From positions 73,399 through 137,398 of the forward strand of contig JASFYF010000001.1 of assembly GCA_030055465.1 (NCBI GenBank): a stretch of DNA of 64,000 nucleotides. Direction: 5' to 3'. The DNA is from Candidatus Nezhaarchaeota archaeon. GTDB taxonomy: Archaea; Thermoproteota; Methanomethylicia; Nezhaarchaeales; WYZ-LMO8. The notes under the pieces are model-generated. The model saw only the letters and a list, made by a program, of their open reading frames with translations. It was not told where the DNA came from and did no database searches. Shown one piece after another: positions 42,963 through 52,582 of this stretch; within the stretch, counting starts at the first letter, position 1; every line of letters starts with the position of its first letter. The position numbers and the translations under genes are program-made.

Positions 42963-44255
42963 GTGCTTGACGGCATGGTCTTCGCGCTTGCCGTGTTCAC
43001 GGCGGCCATCGCGATAATAGTTTGGGGCAAGGTTCACAGGGCCTACGTTGGCCTGGCCTCCTCGGCTGTGATCATATTGGCCGGGGTGCTGACCCCACAG
43101 AGGGTCCTAGAGTACTTGGACCTGGACGTAGTCGGGCTCCTCATAGGGATGGCAATCATAACCTACTACTTGGAGAAGTCGGGCTTTGCTAGGTGGATCT
43201 CCGCGAGGTTCCTGAGGCTTGGAGGCCGAAACCCCATGAACGTTATGGTGATACTTGCCTGCCTCGGCTCCCTCCTGTCGGCAATCCTCGACAACGTATC
43301 AACAACGCTGCTGCTCGCCCCGATAGCGCTAAGCCTAGCTGAGGCTTTAGGCGTCAGCGCGGTGCCCTACGTGGTCGGCGTCGCGTTGGGCTCAAACCTC
43401 GTCGGGGCCGCCCTCATGATCGGGGATCCCCCAAGCATGATGGTTGCGTCGGCGCTGAACCTCAGCTTCACCGACTTCATAGTGTTCAATGGCAGGCCGA
43501 GCATCTTCTTCATAATAATGGCTGCCTGCCCCGTTGCAGCCCTCACATTAAGGCTAACGGCTAAGAAGTACGTGAAGGCCTCAGGGGGGTTGACCAACGC
43601 GCGTGGGGGCCTCGACGAGCAACACGTAAAGGATAGGGCCCTGCTGGCGGAAGTGTTAGCGGTCTTCATCTCGGTGGTAGCCCTCTTAAGCGTTAGGAGC
43701 GTCTACGGCATACCTTTATGGATGCCACCGGTGCTCGGCGGCCTAGCCCTGCTGGCCCTTCGAGCCCCAAGGGATAGATCCATTGAGGCCCTCGTTAATG
43801 GCGTGGACTGGAAGACGATAATCTTCATATCCTCAGTATTCGTGTTGACGGGCGGGCTCGTGGAGACCGGCTTCGTTGACCTCATGTCATCCACGATATA
43901 CGGGCTGTGCGGCGCCAACGCGGCCCTTACCTCGGCCCTCCTAATATGGGTCTCAGTCCTGATATCGGCCTTCATAGACAACATTCCCTACTTCGCCATA
44001 ATGATACCCATGGTGATGGGGCTCTCCGAGGCGTCCGGCATGAATGTGTACACGCTTATGTGGGCCTTGCTGATAGGTGGAAGCCTAGGGGGAAACTGCA
44101 CCTACATAGGCGCAGCCGCAAACGCGGTGGCCGTCGGAATACTAGAGAGGAGGAACTTTAAGGTCTCCTTCACAGAGTTCGCCAAGCTAGGGGCTCCCTA
44201 CACTATAACGGCCGTGCTCATCGGAGAAGTTTTACACTACTTGATCTTCATATAG
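42963..44255 (+). CDS. ArsB/NhaD-type (SLC13-like) ion transporter
   Basis: 430 residues, about 11-12 helices in two pseudo-repeats. Each repeat has the re-entrant signature: DNVSTTLLLAP plus VGAALMIGDPPSMM in the first, and DNIPYFAIMIPMV plus LGGNCTYIGAAANAV in the second. This is the ion-transporter superfamily; anions (arsenite, citrate) or Na/H exchange are the options, and the sequence alone does not choose. GTG start with GGAGGG 8 nt upstream. Confidence 0.82.
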   Translation: MLDGMVFALAVFTAAIAIIVWGKVHRAYVGLASSAVIILAGVLTPQRVLEYLDLDVVGLLIGMAIITYYLEKSGFARWISARFLRLGGRNPMNVMVILACLGSLLSAILDNVSTTLLLAPIALSLAEALGVSAVPYVVGVALGSNLVGAALMIGDPPSMMVASALNLSFTDFIVFNGRPSIFFIIMAACPVAALTLRLTAKKYVKASGGLTNARGGLDEQHVKDRALLAEVLAVFISVVALLSVRSVYGIPLWMPPVLGGLALLALRAPRDRSIEALVNGVDWKTIIFISSVFVLTGGLVETGFVDLMSSTIYGLCGANAALTSALLIWVSVLISAFIDNIPYFAIMIPMVMGLSEASGMNVYTLMWALLIGGSLGGNCTYIGAAANAVAVGILERRNFKVSFTEFAKLGAPYTITAVLIGEVLHYLIFI

Positions 44256-44326
44256 CTGTTTAAAGCCGACGAAGCGCGGGGAGAGGCGTAAAAGAAGTAG
44301 AGTTGTGGAGTTCCGGGAGCGGCCGG

Positions 44327-45286
44327 CTACACGTCGTCTCCGGTCTCAACGTACCCCGCAACGCTGTAGGATCCGGGGCATATGAGCATGAAGGCGAAGG
44401 GCCTGTCCACCCGCTGGGTTATGGCTGGCGTGTGCGGTATCCACGGCCTGGGTATCGTTATTATCGTGGGCTTATCGATAACGTAGACCTCCCTCTCCGA
44501 CCCGAACCAGAACTCTATCGATGCGCCGAGCTCGTGGATCCTCGATGGGTCGAGGCCTAAGGCAACGAGCAGCTCGGGCTCCCTGTGCACGTGGGCGTAC
44601 CTAGTCGACATCCACACGCCTGTCGTCTTAAAGAACTCCCAGGAGAAGCTTATGTTAACGCCCTCGAGGTCCTCAGGGTGCATCTGAACCATTTGGTACG
44701 CCTCCCCGGGACCCATCGACCGCATATCCATAACCCCCCTCTCATCGATCTTTATCGGCGCCTCGGCGCGCCAACCCTCATAAGCGCTCTTGGACGTTGC
44801 CAGCCTCTTCACAAGCCTCGAGTACCTGGTGCCCTTGGATGGCTGCCTCGCGCAGCCTACGGTTTCACCGGAGTAGAGCGGCGAGTTGCTCAACACTAGG
44901 TGCACCAACGGCCTCTCAAGCTCCTTCACCCTTAGGGGGCCGTGGGGCGTGTTCTTGGGTACAACGACCACCGTGGGTTCGCGGAAGGTGTACTCCTCCC
45001 TCTCCTCTCCGATGAGGATCGATGCCTCCCCGCCTAAATCCATTATGTCCTCGGGATTCGTCCCGGCGACCGCGATGAGCTCGTCGTAGGGGTGAACCAC
45101 CATCTTACCCTCGCCTGCGGGGTGCAGGGCGCACTTCCCCTCAAGGTAGGCAATGCCCAAATGCCCCGGGTAGCCTTCAAGGTCCTTGGATTCCATCCAG
45201 AACACCTTAACATCACGAGGGAAAAGCCCTTCAGGCGCCTCCCCCACGGTTAGCGGCTTCACGAGCCTCCTGTACTTGGATCCCAT
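44327..45286 (-). CDS. Bicupin protein of unknown function
   Basis: 319 residues composed of two similar halves. Half 1 (about 30-150) has HPYDELIAVAGTNPE and TVVVVPKNTPHGPLRV. Half 2 (about 185-310) has YAHVHREPELLVALGLDPS and TIITIPRPWIPHTPAIT. Each resembles a cupin with His/Glu and a late His as metal ligands. Both halves share the SRIHELGASIEFWFGSERE-like centre. Enzyme or binding protein not decided. No partner gene evident. Confidence 0.65.
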   Translation of the reverse strand: MGSKYRRLVKPLTVGEAPEGLFPRDVKVFWMESKDLEGYPGHLGIAYLEGKCALHPAGEGKMVVHPYDELIAVAGTNPEDIMDLGGEASILIGEEREEYTFREPTVVVVPKNTPHGPLRVKELERPLVHLVLSNSPLYSGETVGCARQPSKGTRYSRLVKRLATSKSAYEGWRAEAPIKIDERGVMDMRSMGPGEAYQMVQMHPEDLEGVNISFSWEFFKTTGVWMSTRYAHVHREPELLVALGLDPSRIHELGASIEFWFGSEREVYVIDKPTIITIPRPWIPHTPAITQRVDRPFAFMLICPGSYSVAGYVETGDDV

Positions 45287-45409
45287 AACGCGAGCACCTC
45301 AAATCAATGTGATGACTCCTCGCTTTTTAAGGGCTTTCTCGAAGCCCGATAAGCAAACCCAATGGACTTTGAAGTCCTCAGGGTTCATCCTTAAATGCGT
45401 GGTGGAGCT

Positions 45410-45685
45410 TCAACGCCGGTCCTTAAGGATCACGTAGACCTCAACTCTGATCTTCCTCTTGGAGACTTCATCCCACAGGTCGTTTAGGGATCTCGGGAGG
45501 TAAAGCTTGTAGCTTTGGCTTTCCCGAACCACCCTGTGCTCGCCTAGGTATAAGAGGCCCCTAAACAACAACTCAACGTCCACCGGGTTCGCCCCCAACT
45601 GCGCTGAGCTGTAGGGGTGGACCTCTACCCAGCACTTGGCCGTCCCCGCGCGCGGATCGATCTTCGAGGGGTTACCGGTTCGCAT
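45410..45685 (-). CDS. Small conserved archaeal protein
   Basis: ATG 45685 gives 91 residues (MRTGNPSKIDPR); the frame to 45736 is longer but less likely. The sequence WVEVHPYSSAQLG, GLLYLGEHRVV and YKLYLPRSLNDLWDEV has the compact pattern of a conserved archaeal mini-protein I have seen as hypothetical. Soluble, no Cys pairs. Function unknown. Confidence 0.5.
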   Translation of the reverse strand: MRTGNPSKIDPRAGTAKCWVEVHPYSSAQLGANPVDVELLFRGLLYLGEHRVVRESQSYKLYLPRSLNDLWDEVSKRKIRVEVYVILKDRR

Positions 45686-45928
45686 GGTACCAATTTGGTT
45701 GAGCCTCTCAAGGCGCCTCGGGGCCACGGCTCTCAAGCAGCGTAGCCCAGCAGGGGCTGGGCGAACGCGCTTCGTGGAGGCTTTAACGAATCCTTAAATC
45801 GCTAAGGAGAGCTGTGAGCTGTCCTTAAGACAAGGGATCCTCGCTGCATCGCGCTCAAGCTTGGAGCGGTGGAGGCTGCCGCAGGATTAGGCTTGAAGCC
45901 TAGGCAATGCGCCCGCCATCGGAGATCG

Positions 45929-46219
45929 CTAAACCCTATGTATGGCCCTGAAGATCTCCGAGTGCTGCACGAAAACTTCAACCCCGAGCTCCTTGGCCTT
46001 CAGCTCCAGCTTATCCCTCAGCTGGCTGAGGCTGCAGGTGGCCTTGCTGATGTCCGCAACCATTATCATCGCGAAGAAGCCCCTCAAAACCGTTTGACTT
46101 ATGTCCTCTATGTTCACGTTGAGGCTTGCCAAGACGCTTGTGATGCCGGCAACTATGCCGGGCTTGTCCACGCCGATCACTGTCACAACTATGAGGTCTT
46201 TGTCCTCACGGGGAGGCAA
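45929..46219 (-). CDS. ACT-domain protein (UPF0237 type)
   Basis: 96 residues forming one ACT domain: IVVTVIGVDKPGIVAGIT, LNVNIEDISQTVLRGFF and AMIMVADISK, followed by a helix and FVQHSEIFRAIHRV. This matches the small stand-alone UPF0237 family, probably amino-acid sensing. Its target is unknown. TTG start. Confidence 0.85.
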   Translation of the reverse strand: MPPREDKDLIVVTVIGVDKPGIVAGITSVLASLNVNIEDISQTVLRGFFAMIMVADISKATCSLSQLRDKLELKAKELGVEVFVQHSEIFRAIHRV

Positions 46220-46368
46220 GAAACCACCACAGATTTTCTAGTGCTGCGGGCGACCATTTAACCTTTAAGCTCCGCCTCGGCCTTCAACTTAGCTTGGAGT
46301 TTCAATATCTTTAAATGAAAACAGTTATTAACGGAGCGCCCCCAAATTGTTATCCAAGGTGGAAGGCC

Positions 46369-49053
46369 TTGAAGAGAGCTTGTGGTATAGTCTTGGTTTT
46401 AGCGTTTGTGGCCGCGCTTCTGCTTCCAACCGTAAACGTGGCGAGTGCGCAGCAGGCCCCCAAGGGGCCATGGGTTGACGAGGTCGTCTTCCTGGTCGAA
46501 GAAGAGGAGGCAAAGGTGTATAACAGGCTTATCGCAGGCGACATACACGCTTACTTCACAGACCTCTCGGATCCAACAGTCATAGATCTCGTGAAGAAGT
46601 CGCCTCAACTGTGGTATGCGACGGCCTACGGGCTGTTCTTCGAGTTGACCATAAACCCCGTGGGGCCTGAGTTCCCGAAGACTGGGAAGATGAACCCGTT
46701 CTCGAGCGCTAAGGTGAGGGAGGCCCTCAACTGGCTGGTTGACAGGGACTATATAGCCAACGAGATCTGTGGTGGCCTGGCAGTTCCAAGGTACTTTGCG
46801 CTCACCCCGGCGTTCCCGGACTACGCGAGGGTTATCGACGTTGCGAGGTCCCTGGAGGTGAAGTACAGCTACAACTTCGAGAAGGCGAAGGAGGTTATAA
46901 CGGCGGAGATGCTTGAGATGGGCGCTGAGCTCAGGGGTGGGAAGTGGTACTACAAGGGTGAGCCCGTCGAGCTGAGGTTCCTGATAAGGGTTGAGGACCA
47001 GAGGAAGGCCATAGGCGACTACATAGCCTCGCAGCTGGAGAAGCTGGGCTTCACTGTTAACCGCATGTACAAGACCGGAAGGGAGGCCTCACCGATATGG
47101 ATAGGTGGAGACCCAGCCAACGGGGAGTGGCACCTCTACACCGCTGGGTGGATAACTACGCTCATAGCAAGGGATGAGGGAGACAACTTCGAGTTCTACT
47201 ATACGCCTAGGGGCTACCCGGTCCCCCTGTGGCAGGCGTACAAGCCCAGCCCAGACTTCGACGACGTGTGCTACAGGCTGGCGTACAGGCTCTACTCGAG
47301 CGTGGAGGAGAGGGAGCAGCTGCTGGCCAAGGCCCTCCAACTTTCAATGGAGGACTCGGTGAGGGTGTGGCTTGTAAACCAGAAGGTCCCATACGTGGCT
47401 GCAAAGGGGCTTCAGCTGACGTCCGACTTGGCTGCGGGCTTCAGCGGAAGTAGGCTGTGGCCTTACACTATAAGGTTCGAGGGCAGGACTGGAGGGCAGG
47501 TTAAAATAGCCATGAGCAACATGCTGGTGGACCCGTGGAACCCCGTGGCCGGCACGAACTGGGTCTACGATACAACCATTATACAGGCAACGTGCGACCA
47601 GCCCGCGGTGCCCAACCCGTTCAACGGGCTTTACCTGCCCAACAGGGTTGAGAAGGCGACGGTGTACGTGAAGAGCGGCCTACCCGTGGGCAAGACGCTG
47701 GACTGGGTTGACTTGGTGTTCGTCGATGAACCCATAGCGGTGCCGTCGGATGCCTGGTACGGGTGGAACGCCACCACAAGGCAGATAACGAATCCACCTG
47801 CCGGGTTGAAGGCCAACGTCAAGGTGGTCGTGGAGTACGACGACCAGCTGTTCAACGTGAAGTACCACGACGGCACAAAGATGTCCCTAGCCGACGTAGT
47901 CTTCAACTTCATATTGGACTTTGACAGGGGCGACCCGGCAAGCCCACTATACGATGAGAGCCACGCGGTGGACCTTGAGGCGTTCAAGACAACCTTCGGC
48001 GGCTTCAGAATAGTAAAAGAGAGCCCGCTCACAATAGAGTTCTACACTAATGCGACATATCTAGACGCCGAGTGGATAGCCTTCGACGCCATAACGAGCT
48101 TCTACCCGTGGGGAGGCCTGAACTACGGCGCGATGCCGTGGCACATGATCGCGATAGGCATGCTGGCGGAGATGGACGGCAAGCTGGCGTTCAGCTCGGA
48201 TAAGGCCGCCAAGCTCAACATTGACTGGCTCAGCTACATAGCTGGCCCAAGCCTCGACATCCTCAAGGAGGAGCTCGACAAGGCCATAGCCAACGGATTC
48301 ATACCCTACCAAGAGGTCCTGGGGAAGTACCTAACCAAGGATGAAGCGCTAGCCAAGTACAACGCCTTGAAGGCGTGGTTCGAGAAGCACGGGCACTTCT
48401 GGGTTGGGAACGGCCCATTCTACCTGGATAGGGTCGACGCCACAGCCAACATAATCACCCTGAAGGCGTTCAGGGAGTACCCGGACGTCGCTGATAAGTG
48501 GCTGATATTCAGCGAGCCGAAGTTCCCCGCGATCGCCCTAAGCGGCCCATCAGATATGATCGCAGGGGAAGCCGCATACTTCGAGGCCAGGGTGACGTAT
48601 AGGGGAAGCCCCTACCCAGCCGACGAAATAGAGTTCGTGAAGTACATAGTTCTAGACCAAGAAGGAAACGCCCTCTTGAAGGGAGAGGCCACCCCGGTCT
48701 CCGACGGCCTCTACACCATAGTGGTCCCAACCAGCGAGCTTGTGCCCGGAACCTACAGGCTGGAGGCGATCGCCCTCTCAAAGCTCGTCTGCGTGCCGCA
48801 GGGCGGCGAGGCCTACCTCAAGGTCACCTCAGTCAAGAGCTTCATAGACTCAGCCACCCAGAAGATGAAGGCGGAGATGGATGCTAGGCTCTCAGGAATT
48901 GAGGCCAGCATGGCCGAGCAGCAGAAGACCCTGCAGGATCTAAGGAGCTCCGTGTCAACCTTAACCACGCTCTCCTACGCGTCGGTAGCCGTAGCCATCG
49001 TGGCGCTGATAGTGGCCGCAGCCTCAATGCTCGCGGGAAGAAAGAAAGCGTAA
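46369..49053 (+). CDS. Peptide-type ABC transporter substrate-binding protein, membrane anchored
   Basis: SBP family 5 (Opp/Dpp-like) protein. TTG 46369 with AGGTGGA 7 nt upstream gives 894 residues with a good signal peptide (MKRACGIVLVLAF); the ATG at 46315 would sit on the TATA-like TCTTTAAAT. The lipobinding lobe has REALNWLVDRDYIANEIC, PVELRFLIRVEDQRK and SLADVVFNFILDFDRGDP. After it come an Ig-like domain (about 735-830), a coiled coil and a C-terminal helix (VAIVALIVAAASMLA) plus GRKKA that tether it to the membrane. Much longer than bacterial OppA (about 540). First gene of the operon. Confidence 0.85.
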   Translation: MKRACGIVLVLAFVAALLLPTVNVASAQQAPKGPWVDEVVFLVEEEEAKVYNRLIAGDIHAYFTDLSDPTVIDLVKKSPQLWYATAYGLFFELTINPVGPEFPKTGKMNPFSSAKVREALNWLVDRDYIANEICGGLAVPRYFALTPAFPDYARVIDVARSLEVKYSYNFEKAKEVITAEMLEMGAELRGGKWYYKGEPVELRFLIRVEDQRKAIGDYIASQLEKLGFTVNRMYKTGREASPIWIGGDPANGEWHLYTAGWITTLIARDEGDNFEFYYTPRGYPVPLWQAYKPSPDFDDVCYRLAYRLYSSVEEREQLLAKALQLSMEDSVRVWLVNQKVPYVAAKGLQLTSDLAAGFSGSRLWPYTIRFEGRTGGQVKIAMSNMLVDPWNPVAGTNWVYDTTIIQATCDQPAVPNPFNGLYLPNRVEKATVYVKSGLPVGKTLDWVDLVFVDEPIAVPSDAWYGWNATTRQITNPPAGLKANVKVVVEYDDQLFNVKYHDGTKMSLADVVFNFILDFDRGDPASPLYDESHAVDLEAFKTTFGGFRIVKESPLTIEFYTNATYLDAEWIAFDAITSFYPWGGLNYGAMPWHMIAIGMLAEMDGKLAFSSDKAAKLNIDWLSYIAGPSLDILKEELDKAIANGFIPYQEVLGKYLTKDEALAKYNALKAWFEKHGHFWVGNGPFYLDRVDATANIITLKAFREYPDVADKWLIFSEPKFPAIALSGPSDMIAGEAAYFEARVTYRGSPYPADEIEFVKYIVLDQEGNALLKGEATPVSDGLYTIVVPTSELVPGTYRLEAIALSKLVCVPQGGEAYLKVTSVKSFIDSATQKMKAEMDARLSGIEASMAEQQKTLQDLRSSVSTLTTLSYASVAVAIVALIVAAASMLAGRKKA

Positions 49054-49096
49054 AGCTGAAGCCAGGGGAAACCACCCTTATATTTTTTATAGCAAT

Positions 49097-49121
49097 CCTT
49101 ATTAAGGTAGGCCTTAATAGG
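49097..49121 (+). promoter_or_regulatory. Hairpin over the Shine-Dalgarno of the first permease gene
   Basis: CCTTATTAAGG (49097-49107) pairs with CCTTAATAGG (49112-49121) with one bulged T and a TAGG loop. The Shine-Dalgarno AGGAG (49119-49123) is partly in the stem, 7 nt before TTG 49131. A hairpin between binding protein and permease commonly protects the upstream mRNA and lowers permease expression. An AT-rich TTATATTTTTTAT at about 49078-49090 could also be a secondary promoter. Confidence 0.5.
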
Positions 49122-49130
49122 AGAAAGGTA

Positions 49131-50204
49131 TTGAAATTGATGCATGGAGTCCTGAGGTTTGCGCGGTACGCCGCGAAGAGGGGAGCGGTGTTATTTGTAG
49201 TTGTTGTGCTCGCGGTTTACGCCACAATACTCATAGCGAACATGGGCGGCTACGTCGACGAGATGGTTAAGTCGCAGGTTATGGCCTCGGTGAGCCAGAG
49301 CGTCGCCCAGAACCCGCAGTACAAGATGCTCCCCTACGAGGAGAAGATGAAAATAATAAACTCGCTTTACGAGGCTGAGCTGAGGCGCCTGGGCCTCGAC
49401 CAGAGCTTCTACGTTAGGAGCTTCATATACTTGGGCTCCGCGCTGACCATGGATCTGGGCAGGGCACAATACATGACAAGCGACAGCGGCTCAACCATAG
49501 TCAGAGTCATAATTACCGAGAGGCTTCCAGCATCAATCCTCCTCTTCACGAGCGTGAACCTCATGCTCTTCTTCATTGCCCTCTTCGGCGGGCTGGCACT
49601 CTCGCATAGGTATGGCAGCAAGATGGACAAGGTTGTGGTGTCCCTCTCACCGCTCTCGTCGATACCTGGCTGGTTCTACGGGATATTCCTTATACTGATA
49701 TTCGCAGCGTGGTTACGCATATTACCGTATGGAGGCATGGTTGATGCCCCTCCACCTAAAGATGCGTTCGCCTACGCGCTCAGCGTCCTCAAGCACATGG
49801 CCCTCCCAGCGATGTCGTGGCTCATAGCATACTCCGTTATACAGACCTACGTCAAGAGGACCTTCTTCCTGATGTTCTCCAGCGAGGACTACGTTGAAAT
49901 GGCCAAGGCCAAGGGGCTGCCCCCCAAGCTCGTGGAGCGAAGGTACATACTTAGGCCGACCCTTCCCCCGATAGTGACCGACCTGGCGTTGACGCTCATA
50001 TCCTCGTGGATGGGGGCGATAGTGACGGAGAGGGTCTTCAACTGGCCGGGGATAGGATCCCTCTTCTACGAGGCCATAGGGTTCCTGGACTCCCCCGTGA
50101 TCGTGGGGATAGTGGTCATATACGCCTACCTGCTCGCGGTAACGGTGTTGATCCTCGACCTGGTCTACATGATTGTGGACCCGAGAATCAGGATGAAGGG
50201 GTAG
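49131..50204 (+). CDS. Peptide-type ABC transporter permease (DppB-like)
   Basis: 357 residues: an N-terminal helix, an extracytoplasmic region (about 45-125), then five helices. The coupling loop EDYVEMAKAKGLPPKLVERRYILR is characteristic of DppB/OppB. Positioned directly after the binding protein. Confidence 0.88.
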   Translation: MKLMHGVLRFARYAAKRGAVLFVVVVLAVYATILIANMGGYVDEMVKSQVMASVSQSVAQNPQYKMLPYEEKMKIINSLYEAELRRLGLDQSFYVRSFIYLGSALTMDLGRAQYMTSDSGSTIVRVIITERLPASILLFTSVNLMLFFIALFGGLALSHRYGSKMDKVVVSLSPLSSIPGWFYGIFLILIFAAWLRILPYGGMVDAPPPKDAFAYALSVLKHMALPAMSWLIAYSVIQTYVKRTFFLMFSSEDYVEMAKAKGLPPKLVERRYILRPTLPPIVTDLALTLISSWMGAIVTERVFNWPGIGSLFYEAIGFLDSPVIVGIVVIYAYLLAVTVLILDLVYMIVDPRIRMKG

Positions 50205-50208
50205 GAAG

Positions 50209-51609
50209 TTGGCGACTGAAAAATCAGGGGCAAAGTCCTTCTTGAAGAGCCTGTTAACTTATAGGTCAGCGCTGGCCGGGGTGATTATAATACTGTTCAT
50301 GGTTTCCCTGTCGCTCTACACCGTAATAGCAATACCCTACCCGGAGGCGGTTAGGCTCTGGAGGCTTGGCGAGAAGAGCTTCATGGATAACCCACGAGTC
50401 GCAGCGCCAAGCTGGGTAAACCTCTTCACCTCCAAAAAGCTGCCCGAGACAATAATCTTGGACACGAGGAGCAGTGCAAGCGGAGCCAGCAAAGCAATAG
50501 TCTCCAACACGTTCAGGTTCGAGTTCACGTTCAGCTACGACTACGACGAGTTCCCCAGCGAGCTCAACATGTTCTTCTTCTCGAAGTTCAATAAAACCCT
50601 GCACGTGGCCGTCTACTGGCAGAAGCCCGGTGGAGAGCCGTTGAAGCTGAAGGACTTCACCTTGAAGGCCGGAGAGGACGCATACTACATTTCGGCCGAC
50701 GCAGTCCTCATCGAGAGGCTCAACAAGTACTTGAGCGAGAAGGTTGGGGCCGGGCTCAACCAAACGCTCAAGGCCGAGGAGGCGCTCTTCGCGGTTGAAG
50801 ACCAGAGCGTCCTAAGCCGCGACACGATGCAGCCGGCGAAGGGCAAGTACAAGGTGGTGGTGGAGGGAACAGCGTTCGAGGAGGGATACAGCGTCGACGC
50901 CAAGCTCGTCGTTTACGGCAAAGTCCACGGGATTGCGGGCACCGACTACCATAGAAGGGATCTAAGCATCGCGCTGCTGTGGGGGGCACCGATAGCCCTC
51001 TCCTTCGGGGTTGTCGCCGCGGTTGCGGTTACCTGCCTCCAGATGGTGATAGCCGCGGTCGGCGCCTGGTATGGCGGGCGAGCCGACTCCCTCATCCAGA
51101 GGGCTACCGAGTTCACCATGATACTCCCGTTTCTGCCCGTGTTGATGATGATCTCGGCGTTCTACAAGATAAACATATGGGTTCTGCTGCTGGTGGTGAT
51201 AGCACTCAGCGTTCTAGGCTACGGAACCAAAACCTATAGGGCCATGTTCCTCCAGATAAGGGAGTTCCCGTACGTGGAGGCCGCGAAGGCGTACGGCGCC
51301 AGCAACAAGAGGATAATATTCAGGTACCTGGTGCCCAAGGTGCTCCCCACCATAATTCCATCGCTCGTCCTGTCCGTAGCCGACTTCGTGTTCTTAGAGG
51401 CGGCCCTAGCCATACTTGGGTTGGGAGACCCGGATGCCCCCACATGGGGCAAGATGATCAATGACGCGTACGGGGCTGGTGCCCTCTACCTGGGCTACTA
51501 CCACTGGATACTTGAGCCGGCGCTGCTGCTCGTCGTGACGACCCTCGGCTTCGCGCTTCTCGGCTTCGCGCTGGACAAGATATTTAATCCCAGGCTTAGG
51601 GAGGTCTAA
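50209..51609 (+). CDS. Peptide-type ABC transporter permease (DppC-like) with large insert
   Basis: 466 residues, longer than the usual roughly 300. After the first helix (ALAGVIIILFMVSLSLYTVI) an extracytoplasmic segment of about 190 residues (about 45-245) precedes the permease core. Beta-rich pieces of it include FRFEFTFSYDYDEFPSELN and KYKVVVEGTAFEEGYSVDAK. The core begins DYHRRDLSIALLWGAP and has the coupling loop FPYVEAAKAYGASNKRIIFR. The insert may contact the anchored binding protein. Confidence 0.86.
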   Translation: MATEKSGAKSFLKSLLTYRSALAGVIIILFMVSLSLYTVIAIPYPEAVRLWRLGEKSFMDNPRVAAPSWVNLFTSKKLPETIILDTRSSASGASKAIVSNTFRFEFTFSYDYDEFPSELNMFFFSKFNKTLHVAVYWQKPGGEPLKLKDFTLKAGEDAYYISADAVLIERLNKYLSEKVGAGLNQTLKAEEALFAVEDQSVLSRDTMQPAKGKYKVVVEGTAFEEGYSVDAKLVVYGKVHGIAGTDYHRRDLSIALLWGAPIALSFGVVAAVAVTCLQMVIAAVGAWYGGRADSLIQRATEFTMILPFLPVLMMISAFYKINIWVLLLVVIALSVLGYGTKTYRAMFLQIREFPYVEAAKAYGASNKRIIFRYLVPKVLPTIIPSLVLSVADFVFLEAALAILGLGDPDAPTWGKMINDAYGAGALYLGYYHWILEPALLLVVTTLGFALLGFALDKIFNPRLREV

Positions 51610-51613
51610 GAGC

Positions 51614-52582
51614 GTGGGCTCCATCCTCGACGTGAGGGGCTTATACCTGCACTTCAACACGAGAAGCGGGGTTGTCAAGGCGGTTGACGGCGTCTCGATT
51701 ACGGTCGGCAGAGGGGAGACCCTCGCCTTGATAGGCGAGTCGGGGTGCGGCAAGAGCTCGCTCGCGAGGGCGCTCATCAGGTTGCTGCCCAGAAACATCC
51801 ACGCATTCAAGGGCCAGGTGATCCTGGACGGGGAGGACGTCATGACGTACGATGAGAGGAGGTTCAGGGAGGAGGTTAGGTGGCTCAAGATATCCATGGT
51901 GATGCAGGCCGCGCAGAGCTCCCTGAACCCCGTGATAAAGGTGGGGGACCAGGTGGCGGAGCCCCTCACCGTGAAGAAGGGGATGGACAAGAGGGCCGCC
52001 ATGGATGAGGCGGTGAAGGCGCTCACCCTAGTCGGCATACCTCAAGAGTTCGCAGAGAGGTACCCGTTCGAGCTGAGCGGAGGGATGAGGCAGAGGGCCG
52101 TAATAGCCATGGCCCTCATAACGAGGCCCCAAATAGTCATATTGGATGAGCCCACCTCAGCCCTCGACGTTTTAACCCAGACCAGCATAATGAACATGCT
52201 CAAGGAGATAAAGGGCAGGATGGGGCTCACCTACATCTTCATAACGCACGACGTCGCAACCTCGAGCGAGCTGGCCGACAAGGTTGCGGTAATGTACGCG
52301 GGCCAGGTGGTTGAGGTTAGCCCAGCCGACAAGTTCTACCCGAACCCGCTGCACCCCTACTCCGCCAAGCTCATGGCAACTGTCCCCACCCTAAGGGCCG
52401 ACAAGAAGTTGGAGTTCATACCAGGCACAACCCCAAGCCTGATAGATCCCCCAAAGGGGTGCAGGTTCGCGGAGAGGTGCCACTTCAAGATGGATATATG
52501 CGTAGAGGAGCCTCCCACCTTCAACGTTGATGGGGACAGGCTCGTTAAATGCTGGATTTACGGTCGAGAACATGGAGCCTGA
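51614..52582 (+). CDS. Peptide-type ABC transporter ATPase 1 (OppD-like)
   Basis: 322 residues. Walker A IGESGCGKSSLARAL, signature LSGGMRQRAVIAMAL, Walker B IVILDEPTSALDV, and the OppD/F C-terminal extension with a Cys cluster (GCRFAERCHFKMDIC...KC) that binds Fe-S or metal in this subfamily. GTG start 4 bp after the permease stop. Overlaps the next ATPase gene by 11 bp. Confidence 0.9.
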   Translation: MGSILDVRGLYLHFNTRSGVVKAVDGVSITVGRGETLALIGESGCGKSSLARALIRLLPRNIHAFKGQVILDGEDVMTYDERRFREEVRWLKISMVMQAAQSSLNPVIKVGDQVAEPLTVKKGMDKRAAMDEAVKALTLVGIPQEFAERYPFELSGGMRQRAVIAMALITRPQIVILDEPTSALDVLTQTSIMNMLKEIKGRMGLTYIFITHDVATSSELADKVAVMYAGQVVEVSPADKFYPNPLHPYSAKLMATVPTLRADKKLEFIPGTTPSLIDPPKGCRFAERCHFKMDICVEEPPTFNVDGDRLVKCWIYGREHGA

